From contig JAHQWF010000075.1 of NCBI GenBank assembly GCA_029856055.1, forward strand, positions 1-15,996: DNA of 15,996 nucleotides, given 5' to 3'. Each line of letters opens with the position of its first letter. Positions within the stretch are counted from its first letter, which is position 1. A model generated the notes under the pieces. It searched no databases, had not been told where the DNA came from, and saw only the letters and a program-made list of their open reading frames with translations. This DNA comes from Candidatus Njordarchaeota archaeon (lineage in GTDB: Archaea; Asgardarchaeota; Njordarchaeia; Njordarchaeales; Njordarchaeaceae). This document shows positions 8,251 through 15,859 of the stretch, piece by piece. Made by a program: the position numbers and the translations under genes.

Positions 8251-8326
8251 TTTTGGTTATATGAAGTACCTCTCCTGAGAATTTTTAATGGATAGCATCG
8301 ATTTAGCTTCCTAATTAAATATTCTT

Positions 8327-10069
8327 TCACTTCAGTATTTTATTTAAAAATATTGTTGCTGGGAATAGAATTCTAACCGCGTCTTCCACCTTAACCACTA
8401 GATGCCCCATATTTGGTATAACATGTAACTCGAAGGTTTTACCTAGTTCTAGGAGATTTAAAACATATTTTAAGACCGGTTTTAGAGGCGTTCTAGAGTC
8501 ATTCTGTGGATGAATTATGCATAAAGGTACTTTAAGATTCTCGGTATAGCTTTTAGCGCTTCTCTCAACCAGTAATTCTTTTCTACCAGCAAAAAGAAGA
8601 TTTATAAACTGCTTGAACAGGGCATCACTAAGATCATAAAGCTCCTCCCAATCAGTTATACCAGCTCCAGCAACGCCCGCGTCCCATATATCTGGTTCTA
8701 GTACAGTTGCTAAATACGTCATGTAGCCTCCATAGCTGTAACCCATAATAGCTATCTTGGAAGCTAAGTTGTTTTCCTTAGCCCACTTCGCGGCGTAGAC
8801 AACATCCATTAAGTCACCTCCACCAGGATCACCAATATCTAGTTTCCTGAATTCGTCTCCATAGCCTGTTGACCCTCTAAAATTCGGTGCAACTACATGA
8901 TAGCCAGATGCTACTAGGACTGCTATCATCCTGTTCCATGAATCATTTACACTTGCCCAAGGACCGCCATGAACATAGATAATGGTTGGTCCAGGTTTAC
9001 TGATTTTTTCGCTTTCTATCACGAATGTAGGTATTTCTAATTCGTCAAATGACTTATATGTAATGAATTTTGATTTTCCTAATCGATTCTTTGTTTCGGC
9101 GGGTAGTTCTTCACCTAGAAATGTCTTGACTTCGCCCGATTTACTATCAATTACAAGTATCTTGTGAGGGGATGTCAATGATGACCAAGTGACGAAATGT
9201 TTATCTCCAGCCGGTACGAAATTATTTACGAATCCTTCAGGCAAATCAATTAGCTTACCATCATAAAATATCTTTGTCCTGCCATTTCTTACAGCTATAA
9301 ACCATATTTTTCCACTAAGATCCCAATCGAAATTTATATATTCACTAAATTCGACCCCTTTGTAGTCATCATAACTCATTTTAGGCTCTTGCAACTCCCA
9401 ATTTCTCATATTCATTAAAACTAACTTCTCTTTTCCAAATGCGGTTGTAGCAAACAAGACTAATCCATCATGTATCTTAGGATTTTTATTAGTTGATCCT
9501 TCCTTAGGCGTGTATACATCAAATTCACTAGTATTTATATCAAAAATGAATAATTCTTGCGATCTAGGATTACCCTTCAATATTCCCTGACCAACAATCT
9601 TGTCTTTTTCTATATCAACAGCAAAGAATAGTTTATTAGCTTCATACAGCCTCTCTGCGGTTGCATCAGGCTTAACTAACCATAGGTCAAGGGTTCTCTC
9701 TGTTGATGATGATAAAGCAAAATTTTCTCCATCGAAACACATACTTGTTATTCTTCGTGGTGTTATAGCATTTACTTCAAAATTCTCAAAATCATCGATA
9801 CTAAAAATAAACGCTTTGTGCTGCTCTTTACCCTTTGTTACATCTTTTGAATACATAATATAAGGAGACCCTTCTACAATATTACTAACCGAAGAAATAT
9901 CATCAGCAATTTTTACTCTTTCTTTATTTTCTATATCTACTAACCAAAGACTTCTACGACCCTCTATTGTTGAGACATAAATAATTTTATCTAGCGTAAA
10001 CCCTACTACTGAGAAAAGAGGTGTCTTGACTATTTCTTCTATTATTTTCAGTTTATCTAAGTAACTCAT
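8327..10069 (-). CDS. S9 family serine peptidase (prolyl oligopeptidase / acylaminoacyl-peptidase type)
   Basis: Cytosolic oligopeptidase that trims short peptides, fitting peptide catabolism. The N-terminal two thirds (to about residue 330) form the beta-propeller gate with repeated strands; the C-terminal part is the alpha/beta-hydrolase domain. In numbering from the ATG at 10067-10069, the nucleophile is Ser445 in GYSYGGY, the acid is Asp524 in HPQNDSRTP and the histidine is His556 in NMGHL. HGGPWASVNDSW supplies the oxyanion region. About 580 residues is normal for archaeal S9C enzymes. No signal peptide is present. An ATG six codons upstream (10085-10087) also fits the frame, but it lies only 5 bases from a strong TATA box and would not be transcribed from it, so I chose the second ATG. 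The gene diverges from the GNAT gene. Prolyl versus acylaminoacyl specificity cannot be decided here. Confidence 0.93.
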   Translation of the reverse strand: MSYLDKLKIIEEIVKTPLFSVVGFTLDKIIYVSTIEGRRSLWLVDIENKERVKIADDISSVSNIVEGSPYIMYSKDVTKGKEQHKAFIFSIDDFENFEVNAITPRRITSMCFDGENFALSSSTERTLDLWLVKPDATAERLYEANKLFFAVDIEKDKIVGQGILKGNPRSQELFIFDINTSEFDVYTPKEGSTNKNPKIHDGLVLFATTAFGKEKLVLMNMRNWELQEPKMSYDDYKGVEFSEYINFDWDLSGKIWFIAVRNGRTKIFYDGKLIDLPEGFVNNFVPAGDKHFVTWSSLTSPHKILVIDSKSGEVKTFLGEELPAETKNRLGKSKFITYKSFDELEIPTFVIESEKISKPGPTIIYVHGGPWASVNDSWNRMIAVLVASGYHVVAPNFRGSTGYGDEFRKLDIGDPGGGDLMDVVYAAKWAKENNLASKIAIMGYSYGGYMTYLATVLEPDIWDAGVAGAGITDWEELYDLSDALFKQFINLLFAGRKELLVERSAKSYTENLKVPLCIIHPQNDSRTPLKPVLKYVLNLLELGKTFELHVIPNMGHLVVKVEDAVRILFPATIFLNKILK

Positions 10070-10092
10070 GATAAGACCCCTCAACATGGATA

Positions 10093-10100
10093 TTTATAAA
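10093..10100 (-). promoter_or_regulatory. TATA box of the S9 peptidase gene
   Basis: The palindrome TTTATAAA within ATATTTATAAATAT is the clearest TATA box in the window. Its centre (about 10096) places transcription start near 10070, directly at the ATG 10069, which suggests a leaderless or nearly leaderless message. A GAGGGG motif at 10077-10082 would then lie outside the transcript. Confidence 0.55.
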
Positions 10101-10123
10101 TATTTACTTTATTAGATTTACGT

Positions 10124-10133
10124 TTCTATAATT
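10124..10133 (+). promoter_or_regulatory. Possible TATA box of the GNAT gene
   Basis: TTCTATAATT lies about 26 bases before 10155, so transcription could begin just ahead of the ATG at 10158. It sits back to back with the peptidase TATA box, giving a compact divergent promoter region. Confidence 0.35.
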
Positions 10134-10157
10134 CTCACGATAAAGCATCATAAATGC

Positions 10158-10721
10158 ATGGTGATTATCTTGATTATTGAAAAAATAAGCTCTCCTGAAT
10201 CATTACACGTAAAAAATCAACTCATAAAATTGATGTTCAGAGTATATCTTAGCACTAAGGGAAACTATCCGAAACTTGAATGGCTACGAAATAACCAAAA
10301 ACCAAGAATAGATCAACCAGATGCATTCAAGAAATTCCGATTCTACTACGAGCCATTTCTTAAATGGAGACTCAAGAAAGAGATAGATGAACTATTCATA
10401 ATCAGAGATGAAGAATCCAAAGAGATAATCGGTGTAATAGGAATAAATTACAATTTAAAAGAAAAATATGTTCCATGGATACCAAAAGAATACATGAATA
10501 GAGATGACATAGGATTTATTGAACTATTAGCTGTAGATCCAAAACATCAAGGCAAAGGTATAGGTTCAAAATTATTCGACATAGCAATCAATAGATTAAA
10601 GGAATTAGGAAAAAAACCATTATTAACAACATTTCCAGACCTAAAAGCACTCCAATTTTACAAGAACAAAGGCGGAGTAATAATTAGAAAAATGAATAAA
10701 TATGTAACAATACAATTCTAA
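10158..10721 (+). CDS. GNAT family N-acetyltransferase
   Basis: Acetyl-CoA-dependent acyltransferase of unknown substrate, 187 residues, probably cytosolic. The acetyl-CoA pyrophosphate-binding motif A is clear: ELLAVDPKHQGKGIGSKLF, with the Q-x-x-G-x-G loop QGKGIG at residues 131-136. It is followed by helix RLKELGKK and motif B, where LKALQFYKNKGG resembles the usual A-x-x-FYxxxGF. The N-terminal half (about 1-75) is basic and helical and less typical. ATG 10158 lies right after a candidate leaderless start; TTG 10170 preceded by GGTGAT four bases earlier is a credible alternative, removing four residues. Codon use is strikingly A-rich (AAA, ATA, GAA), more so than in the flanking genes, which could mean a different origin. 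A ribosomal-protein acetylase is only one possibility. Confidence 0.85.
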   Translation: MVIILIIEKISSPESLHVKNQLIKLMFRVYLSTKGNYPKLEWLRNNQKPRIDQPDAFKKFRFYYEPFLKWRLKKEIDELFIIRDEESKEIIGVIGINYNLKEKYVPWIPKEYMNRDDIGFIELLAVDPKHQGKGIGSKLFDIAINRLKELGKKPLLTTFPDLKALQFYKNKGGVIIRKMNKYVTIQF

Positions 10722-10808
10722 AACAATGTAATAATTATTTCTGATAAAACTTGATGAAAAACTAGTTTATCTCGATCTGTAAGGACCCTCACTCAATATA
10801 AATCATAA

Positions 10809-10819
10809 CTTTTAAAAGC
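10809..10819 (+). promoter_or_regulatory. Candidate TATA box of the pyrophosphatase gene
   Basis: CTTTTAAAAGC, a palindromic TATA-like element. Transcription would begin about 26 bases downstream, near 10840, giving a leader of roughly 50 nt that contains AAGGGG (10874-10879), a moderate ribosome-binding site 9 nt before the ATG. Confidence 0.4.
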
Positions 10820-10888
10820 TTAGATATATTTTAGTTAAAAAATCCATCTCTGTTTTTACCCTAATTAGGATAGAAGGGGTTAGTATCT

Positions 10889-12955
10889 ATGATATGGATA
10901 GTTTTGGGATTCATAACAAGCATATTAGCTATATTTATAGCTTTATCTATTGGTTATATTGTGAGTAAGACGGATGCTGGTACCGAAAGGATGAGGGAAA
11001 TTGCACACGCTATTCAAGAGGGTGCTAGAGCGTTTCTTAAGGTGCAGGACCTGTACTTGATGATTTTCGTTGCTGTAATGGCTATTGTGCTTTACTTTAC
11101 ATTAGGGGTATATGTCTCATTTTCGTATGTGTTTGGTGCTATTTTTTCTATGCTTGCTGGAGTCATAGGTATGGAGGTAGCTGTTAAAGCCAATGTAAGA
11201 ACAACTTACTTTGCGTTAAAAGAGGGGATGCGAAAAGCATTCCTGGTGGCTTATCTTGGTGGAACAGTAATGGGATTAATGGTTGTTGGATCAGCTTTAG
11301 CTGGAATAACTCTCTTCTATTGGATCTTTGATGACTTCCAGGTATTATTAGGTTTCAGCTTAGGAGCAAGCTCAGTAGCATTATTCACGAAGGCTGGGGG
11401 AGGCATATACACTAAGACCGCTGATATTGCTGCGGATCTGGTAGGGAAAGTGGAGCTCGAGTTACCTGAGGATGATCCTAGAAACCCCGCTGTTATTGCA
11501 GATAATGTGGGAGATAACGTTGGTGATGTGGCCGGTATGGCTTCTGATCTATATGACTCATACGTGGCTAGTATTATCGCAGCTATGGTTATTGGATATG
11601 AGATGTTCCATAACTTCGGGCTCCCAGAAATATACATTTACTTCCCAATAGTTATTGCTGCTGGGGGAATAATAGCTACTCTGATAGGGTTATCATGGGT
11701 AAAGATCCATGCTCATGAAGACCCAGGTTCATCATTGAATAGAACTACATTAGTAGCTGTAATAACCTATATAATCATTCTCTACATTTTTGTACAGTGG
11801 TTTAACGCTAATCCCGCTATATTTTGGGCAACTGTAGCAGGTCTTCTCGCAGGTGCTGTTATGGGTTACACAACAGATTATTATACATCAATAGAAAAGA
11901 AGCCAACACAAAAAGTTGCTGAAGCATCCGTCACTGGAACAGCAGTGAACATTTTAATGGGATTCTCTTACGGAATCATGAGTATAGTGCCGGGAGTAAT
12001 TGGAGTAGCAATAGCAATGCTTGTAGCTTGGTATATCTCAGTTTATTTTGGACTCTACCCGATCTACGGTATAGCAATATCTGCTATTGGTATGCTAGGA
12101 ATCGTTGGTACCATTGTTTCGGCCGATGCTTACGGACCGATAGCAGACAATGCTAAGGGAATAGCGGAGCAAGCCGGTTTAAAGGAAGATGTCATTAGCC
12201 TACTTGATAGACTAGATGCAGCTGGTAATACTGCTAAAGCTATAACGAAAGGTTTCGCCATCGGAGCAGCAGCTTTAACCGTGATTGCTTTATTCGCTGC
12301 ATATGCGGAGATAGTTAACTTGCAGTTATTAGTTGATGTGATAAATGATGTGAATAATCAGGTGGCTGTATATCCTGGAAGAATACTTAATCTTGTTAGC
12401 CCTAATGTTGTATCTGGATTACTAATTGGTGCTGCGATGCCTCCTATAATCTCGGCGATGCTTATTCTTGCTGTCGGTAGGAATACTGAAGTGATGATAG
12501 AGGATATAAGAAACCAGTTAAGAGAAAGACCTGGAATCATTAAAGGAACAGAGAAACCTGACTATGCCAGATGTGTAGCTATTGCTGAGAAAGGCGCACT
12601 TAAAGAGCTTATTCTTCCAGGAGTCACTGCTACGGTAGCTCCGATTATTGTAGGTATATTGCTTGGCATCAGGGCTCTGGCAGCATTCTTAGCAGGTAGC
12701 ATAGCTACAGGGTTCTTATTTGCTCTCTTCATGGCGAACTCTGGTGGGTCATGGGATAACGCTAAGAAATATATTGAGGATGGACATTTCGGTGGGAAGG
12801 GTTCAGAAGCTCATAAGGCTGCGGTTGTGGGAGATACGGTAGGTGATCCATTTAAGGATACTGCTGGACCTACTTTGAACACAATGATTACTGTAATGTC
12901 CCTAATTGCCTCTACTTTTGCTCCTATAATTGCGATGTTAGCTCTATTCCCATAA
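10889..12955 (+). CDS. hppA: Membrane-bound proton-pumping pyrophosphatase, K+-independent type
   Basis: Integral membrane enzyme that hydrolyses pyrophosphate and pumps protons across the cytoplasmic membrane, conserving energy from biosynthetic reactions. At 688 residues with about 16 membrane segments it is full length. The substrate site is intact: GGGIYTKTADIAADLVGKVE at 170-189 and the Mg-binding run DNVGDNVGDVAGMASDLYDS at 205-224, with Asp205, Asp209, Asp213 and Asp220. The C-terminal acidic/Lys motif follows (SGGSWDNAKKYIEDG, then KAAVVGDTVGDPFKDT). The determinant of potassium dependence reads GNTAKAITKG: Lys450 and Thr453 occupy the positions that are Ala and Gly/Ala in K+-requiring enzymes, so this one should not need K+. 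This argues for H+ rather than Na+ transport, since the known Na+ pumps of this family belong to the K+-dependent branch. The stop lies 3 bp from that of the converging MFS gene. Confidence 0.97.
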   Translation: MIWIVLGFITSILAIFIALSIGYIVSKTDAGTERMREIAHAIQEGARAFLKVQDLYLMIFVAVMAIVLYFTLGVYVSFSYVFGAIFSMLAGVIGMEVAVKANVRTTYFALKEGMRKAFLVAYLGGTVMGLMVVGSALAGITLFYWIFDDFQVLLGFSLGASSVALFTKAGGGIYTKTADIAADLVGKVELELPEDDPRNPAVIADNVGDNVGDVAGMASDLYDSYVASIIAAMVIGYEMFHNFGLPEIYIYFPIVIAAGGIIATLIGLSWVKIHAHEDPGSSLNRTTLVAVITYIIILYIFVQWFNANPAIFWATVAGLLAGAVMGYTTDYYTSIEKKPTQKVAEASVTGTAVNILMGFSYGIMSIVPGVIGVAIAMLVAWYISVYFGLYPIYGIAISAIGMLGIVGTIVSADAYGPIADNAKGIAEQAGLKEDVISLLDRLDAAGNTAKAITKGFAIGAAALTVIALFAAYAEIVNLQLLVDVINDVNNQVAVYPGRILNLVSPNVVSGLLIGAAMPPIISAMLILAVGRNTEVMIEDIRNQLRERPGIIKGTEKPDYARCVAIAEKGALKELILPGVTATVAPIIVGILLGIRALAAFLAGSIATGFLFALFMANSGGSWDNAKKYIEDGHFGGKGSEAHKAAVVGDTVGDPFKDTAGPTLNTMITVMSLIASTFAPIIAMLALFP

Positions 12956-12958
12956 AAC

Positions 12959-14446
12959 TTATCTTTTCGATATACCCTTTCTAACTAATTTTCGACCACT
13001 CATTTTCCTCTCTAATCTCTTCACTCCATTTCCAAAAACTAGAGTTACTGTATCTCTATAGGTATTTAGATATCTCTTCAATCCTATGATTAATTCCCCG
13101 TACTTCTTTTCTTCATCCTCTTCATCGATTACTCTGTAGCTTCTCAAGTTCCCCAAAGCGATGAACCCGATTATAGCTGCTGTAATAAATAGGAAGTCTA
13201 TATCGGAAATATCAACAAGGAAGAAGTGATTCACACCTCCCCACTTTAGAGTGAATACTAAGCTTAACTCTATAAATTTAAACGGAATCGTCAGTAAGGT
13301 ACCAGTTAAAGATCCCAATAAGCTTCCGAGCGAAATCGATATGTTATTGGCTGTTATGCCATATGCCGTATCTTTGTCACGTAATAATTTGTATGATATT
13401 AGATTAGCTGATAGATTTAATCCTCCACCCGCTATCCCAATAACAATGAATATGAGCAAGAGCAAGGGGATACTAAGGAAGTATCTGCTTGGTAGTGTTG
13501 TAAATGGCCATATTAAAAATGTTAAAATATATAGGTACGCGTTAAATCTTAGCACTGGTTTTATACCATATTTGTCTACTAATTCACCCCACCGATTCAC
13601 AAACAAAATCAATGCAATCTGTGAAATAGTATTGAGAATCACAATATTCAATATACTTATTCCTATTTTTACTAATAAGTAATATGTGTAGAATGGTGCC
13701 ACCATGCTAATGGCGAAATATAGAAGAAATATCGATTTAATATGCTTTTTCATTACATCTATTCTAAATATCTTTTTTATAGTGTTTAGAGATAATCTTG
13801 TAGGATGAATAAATTTTGCTTGCCTCACTTTATACAGAAAAATTAATCCAGTTAATCCAATTAAGCTAGCTATCATCGGCAAATAGTTATAGGAGGCATA
13901 GTTTCCGCTAGCTAACTCTACATTTAGATAAGCTGTTAAAGCTAAAGCCAATATGTTAGCTACAATTATAGCTACTTTCATTCTTGATGCAAAAAATCTC
14001 CCCCTTATATTAACAGGTATCAAGTGGTACATCCAGTAATTAAATGCTATTGAAGAGATATTCGAGAAGACATAAAATATCATGAAGAAAAATAGGATTG
14101 TCAAGGGCTTGATCTCTGGGTTAGTAATTAGCATTATGCCTAGATAAAGCAAGATAATTCTGGCTATCAAACTGAAATAAAAACATATAGTTTTTGGTTT
14201 GTATCTATTTGATAATAATTGTAGGGCTATTATCTGTGCAAAGCTAGCTAGGTATATGATTACTGAATAAACACCAATATGAAATAATGATGCATCATGC
14301 ATGAGTAATAGAGGTGTGATGAAGACACTGCTAATCAAAAGCCCCATAGATTGACTAAATATAGCATCTAACTTCAAGAATAATAAAGACTTGTCCAAAT
14401 AATTGTTCTCTATATTATTTTTATAAGTAGAAAATAATTTGTTCAA
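12959..14446 (-). CDS. MFS-like membrane transporter with charged C-terminal tail
   Basis: A 495-residue polytopic membrane protein, about 12 hydrophobic helices between residues 20 and 420, arranged as in MFS carriers. The short motif NRWGELVDKYG between helices 8 and 9 matches the second-half MFS loop signature; the first-half loop is degenerate (SNRYKPKT). The helix FFMIFYVFSNISSIAFNYW and the following HLIPVNIRGRFFASR are typical of the helix 4-5 region of sugar/drug-like MFS members. After the last helix a basic/acidic tail of about 70 residues (DEEDEEKKYGELI, then RLERKMSGRKLVRKG) should lie in the cytoplasm. The start is TTG with GAGG about 10 nt upstream; no ATG gives a better one. 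Substrate unknown; it is only distantly like the MFS protein at 4522-5715. Confidence 0.8.
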   Translation of the reverse strand: MNKLFSTYKNNIENNYLDKSLLFLKLDAIFSQSMGLLISSVFITPLLLMHDASLFHIGVYSVIIYLASFAQIIALQLLSNRYKPKTICFYFSLIARIILLYLGIMLITNPEIKPLTILFFFMIFYVFSNISSIAFNYWMYHLIPVNIRGRFFASRMKVAIIVANILALALTAYLNVELASGNYASYNYLPMIASLIGLTGLIFLYKVRQAKFIHPTRLSLNTIKKIFRIDVMKKHIKSIFLLYFAISMVAPFYTYYLLVKIGISILNIVILNTISQIALILFVNRWGELVDKYGIKPVLRFNAYLYILTFLIWPFTTLPSRYFLSIPLLLLIFIVIGIAGGGLNLSANLISYKLLRDKDTAYGITANNISISLGSLLGSLTGTLLTIPFKFIELSLVFTLKWGGVNHFFLVDISDIDFLFITAAIIGFIALGNLRSYRVIDEEDEEKKYGELIIGLKRYLNTYRDTVTLVFGNGVKRLERKMSGRKLVRKGISKR

Positions 14447-14503
14447 CCCTTTTATGCCTCTTTAATATTTGAATCCAAATTTATCATTTTTTAGAGAATA
14501 CAA

Positions 14504-14519
14504 GAGAAAAAAATAAAAT
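14504..14519 (-). terminator. U-rich archaeal terminator after the orphan gene
   Basis: Immediately after the stop codon at 14522 the minus strand reads ATTTTATTTTTTTCTC. A run of U residues in this position is the usual intrinsic termination signal in archaea; no stem is needed. Confidence 0.5.
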
Positions 14520-14521
14520 GT

Positions 14522-14857
14522 TTAAACTTTGATTGCTGGGGCGGGAGTAATACTCGCAGCGTGAAGGATCAGTTCACTCGGTACCTTGGTGCTGGTTATC
14601 TCCTTTCTCATTGGCAAGATTTCTACATCAATGTTTTCATTCTTACTTATCAGTGTCAACAGTATTCTTCTGAGCTCATCTTCACTAGTTGCCTCTCTAC
14701 CATTGATTCTTACTATGCACTCTCCATTGAAAAATACGTATGATGCATTAGTAATCACGAATGATGCGTAATCTACTACTTTCTCCACATTGTCTTCGTT
14801 TCCATAATTTATTGTCTTAATTTTTCTGTTTAATGCTCTTAACTCTATCTTCTTCAT
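14522..14857 (-). CDS. Hypothetical protein, 111 residues
   Basis: I do not recognise this protein. It is well supported as a gene: ATG preceded by AAGGTGAT (GGTGAT 6 nt before the start), a TATA box about 36 bases upstream and a U-rich run right after the stop. The N-terminus is basic (MKKIELRALNRKIKTINYG). Residues 28-105 alternate hydrophobic strands and helices: YASFVITNASYVFF, GECIVRING, the helix SEDELRRILLTLISK, then NIDVEILPM, suggesting a small alpha/beta fold. There are no membrane segments, metal-binding Cys/His clusters or known catalytic motifs. The C-terminus (HAASITPAPAIKV) is hydrophobic and Ala/Pro-rich. It is monocistronic by spacing, with about 75 bases before the MFS gene and about 210 after FetB. 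Confidence 0.75.
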   Translation of the reverse strand: MKKIELRALNRKIKTINYGNEDNVEKVVDYASFVITNASYVFFNGECIVRINGREATSEDELRRILLTLISKNENIDVEILPMRKEITSTKVPSELILHAASITPAPAIKV

Positions 14858-14887
14858 AATTTATCACCTTGATTTAGGCTTTAACTC

Positions 14888-14898
14888 CATATAATATA
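14888..14898 (-). promoter_or_regulatory. TATA box of the 111-residue orphan gene
   Basis: The minus strand reads ATATTATATGG here. A start about 26 bases downstream (near 14868) gives a leader of about 11 nt that still carries the GGTGAT ribosome-binding site. Confidence 0.5.
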
Positions 14899-15066
14899 GA
14901 TAGTATCCTTCAACATACTAGAAATATTTTTAAACTTTACTATTTTTACATGAATCCTGCGCGTAATTTTTCAGTTAATAGCTGCCATCATTTCTTTTGA
15001 AGAATGTGTTTTTTGAGTTATTAGTCTATGGTGTTAACCTTGTTATTGTGCTTCTATTATTTTGCA

Positions 15067-15855
15067 CTATCTATTTGAATTTCTAATGCTTTGAAGGAAT
15101 TTTTCACTAAAAGTATGTGTTTTAGTAAATATTGCTTTAGTGGCCATATAGATCGCAAGTATGCTGGATACGGCATCTCCAAATAGTATTGAGAATGATA
15201 CAAATAACTGATATTGTGCAGCCCATATTGGATCAGCTCCCCCAAGTATCATTCCGCTCATAGTTCCTGGTATCCACACTAATCCAAGCGATTCAAGTGT
15301 ACTAATTGCTGGTATTAAACTCGCTCTAACGCTTTCCCTTACATGGGTTTTGCATGCTACCTCTACTGGCAAAGCTAATGCAAGTTTAGATTCAATCATG
15401 TCTTCATGGGCTTTTATTTCACCTACATATCTATTTAGCGCTAATGCTGTTGAATTCATTGCATTCGCAATCACCATGCTTCCGAAAGGTATTATAAATC
15501 TGGCTTGTAAAGGAAAGATATTTGCTATAACTGTGTAAGTTATTGTTATTACAGACCCAACGAAAATACCTATTACTGCTGGTTCATATAGTCCAGGTAC
15601 TCTAATTACTTTGGTTCTAGCTATATGCGCAGCAAAAAGTATCATGAATCCGATAACAGATATTGTGTATATTGGGTTATCAATGCTTATTATTATGCCC
15701 AAGAAGAAAGCTATTGTCATTAGCTGTATTATTGCCCTTATTACAGCATAAGCTAATTCTCGCTCTACTTTGAAAGCTCTCATCTTCAAGTAAGTAAGTA
15801 AAGCAAATACTAGTAGGAGAATTCCGAATAGTTTATCAATCATAAAGTTATTCAA
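15067..15855 (-). CDS. fetB: FetB/YbbM-like ABC permease (UPF0014 family)
   Basis: Membrane subunit of a FetAB-type ABC system; the E. coli pair is linked to iron export, and the archaeal role is inferred only from family. The protein has 262 residues with about seven membrane segments, the family's normal size. Conserved features are present: VPGLYEPAVIGIFVG, PFGSMVIANAMNSTALALNR (the family's PxxGMxxGNxMN-like motif) and ESKLALALPVEVA. The most diagnostic is SLGLVWIPGTMSGMILGG followed by ADPIWAAQYQ. The start is TTG 15855 with GAGGTG (15863-15868) 7 nt upstream; an in-frame TTG further up (15894) lies inside the ATPase gene and has no such site, and ATG 15843 is a weaker option. The ATPase stop is only 4 nt upstream, so the two form an operon in the E. 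coli order. The partner ATPase appears disrupted. Confidence 0.9.
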   Translation of the reverse strand: MNNFMIDKLFGILLLVFALLTYLKMRAFKVERELAYAVIRAIIQLMTIAFFLGIIISIDNPIYTISVIGFMILFAAHIARTKVIRVPGLYEPAVIGIFVGSVITITYTVIANIFPLQARFIIPFGSMVIANAMNSTALALNRYVGEIKAHEDMIESKLALALPVEVACKTHVRESVRASLIPAISTLESLGLVWIPGTMSGMILGGADPIWAAQYQLFVSFSILFGDAVSSILAIYMATKAIFTKTHTFSEKFLQSIRNSNR

Positions 15856-15859
15856 TAAT

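Noticed and set aside
8193..8330. A 45-codon minus-strand frame starting GTGA in a 4-base overlap with the peptidase stop
   Set aside because: The overlap looks like operon coupling, but there is no ribosome-binding site, no recognisable protein, and it overlaps in another frame the stretch encoding the metallo-beta-lactamase IFSGD motif.
10735..10765. CTGA followed by TGATGA, resembling the D'/C' centre of a C/D-box small RNA
   Set aside because: The flanking C and D boxes are missing at the expected spacing.
14966..14995. Possible C/D-box small RNA on the minus strand (ATGATGG, 10 bases, CTGA)
   Set aside because: Only one imperfect C box and one CTGA are present; no C'/D pair follows within normal distance.
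14950..15000. Plus-strand 16-codon frame starting ATG with AT-rich sequence upstream
   Set aside because: Too short, no ribosome-binding site, and no similarity to known leader peptides.
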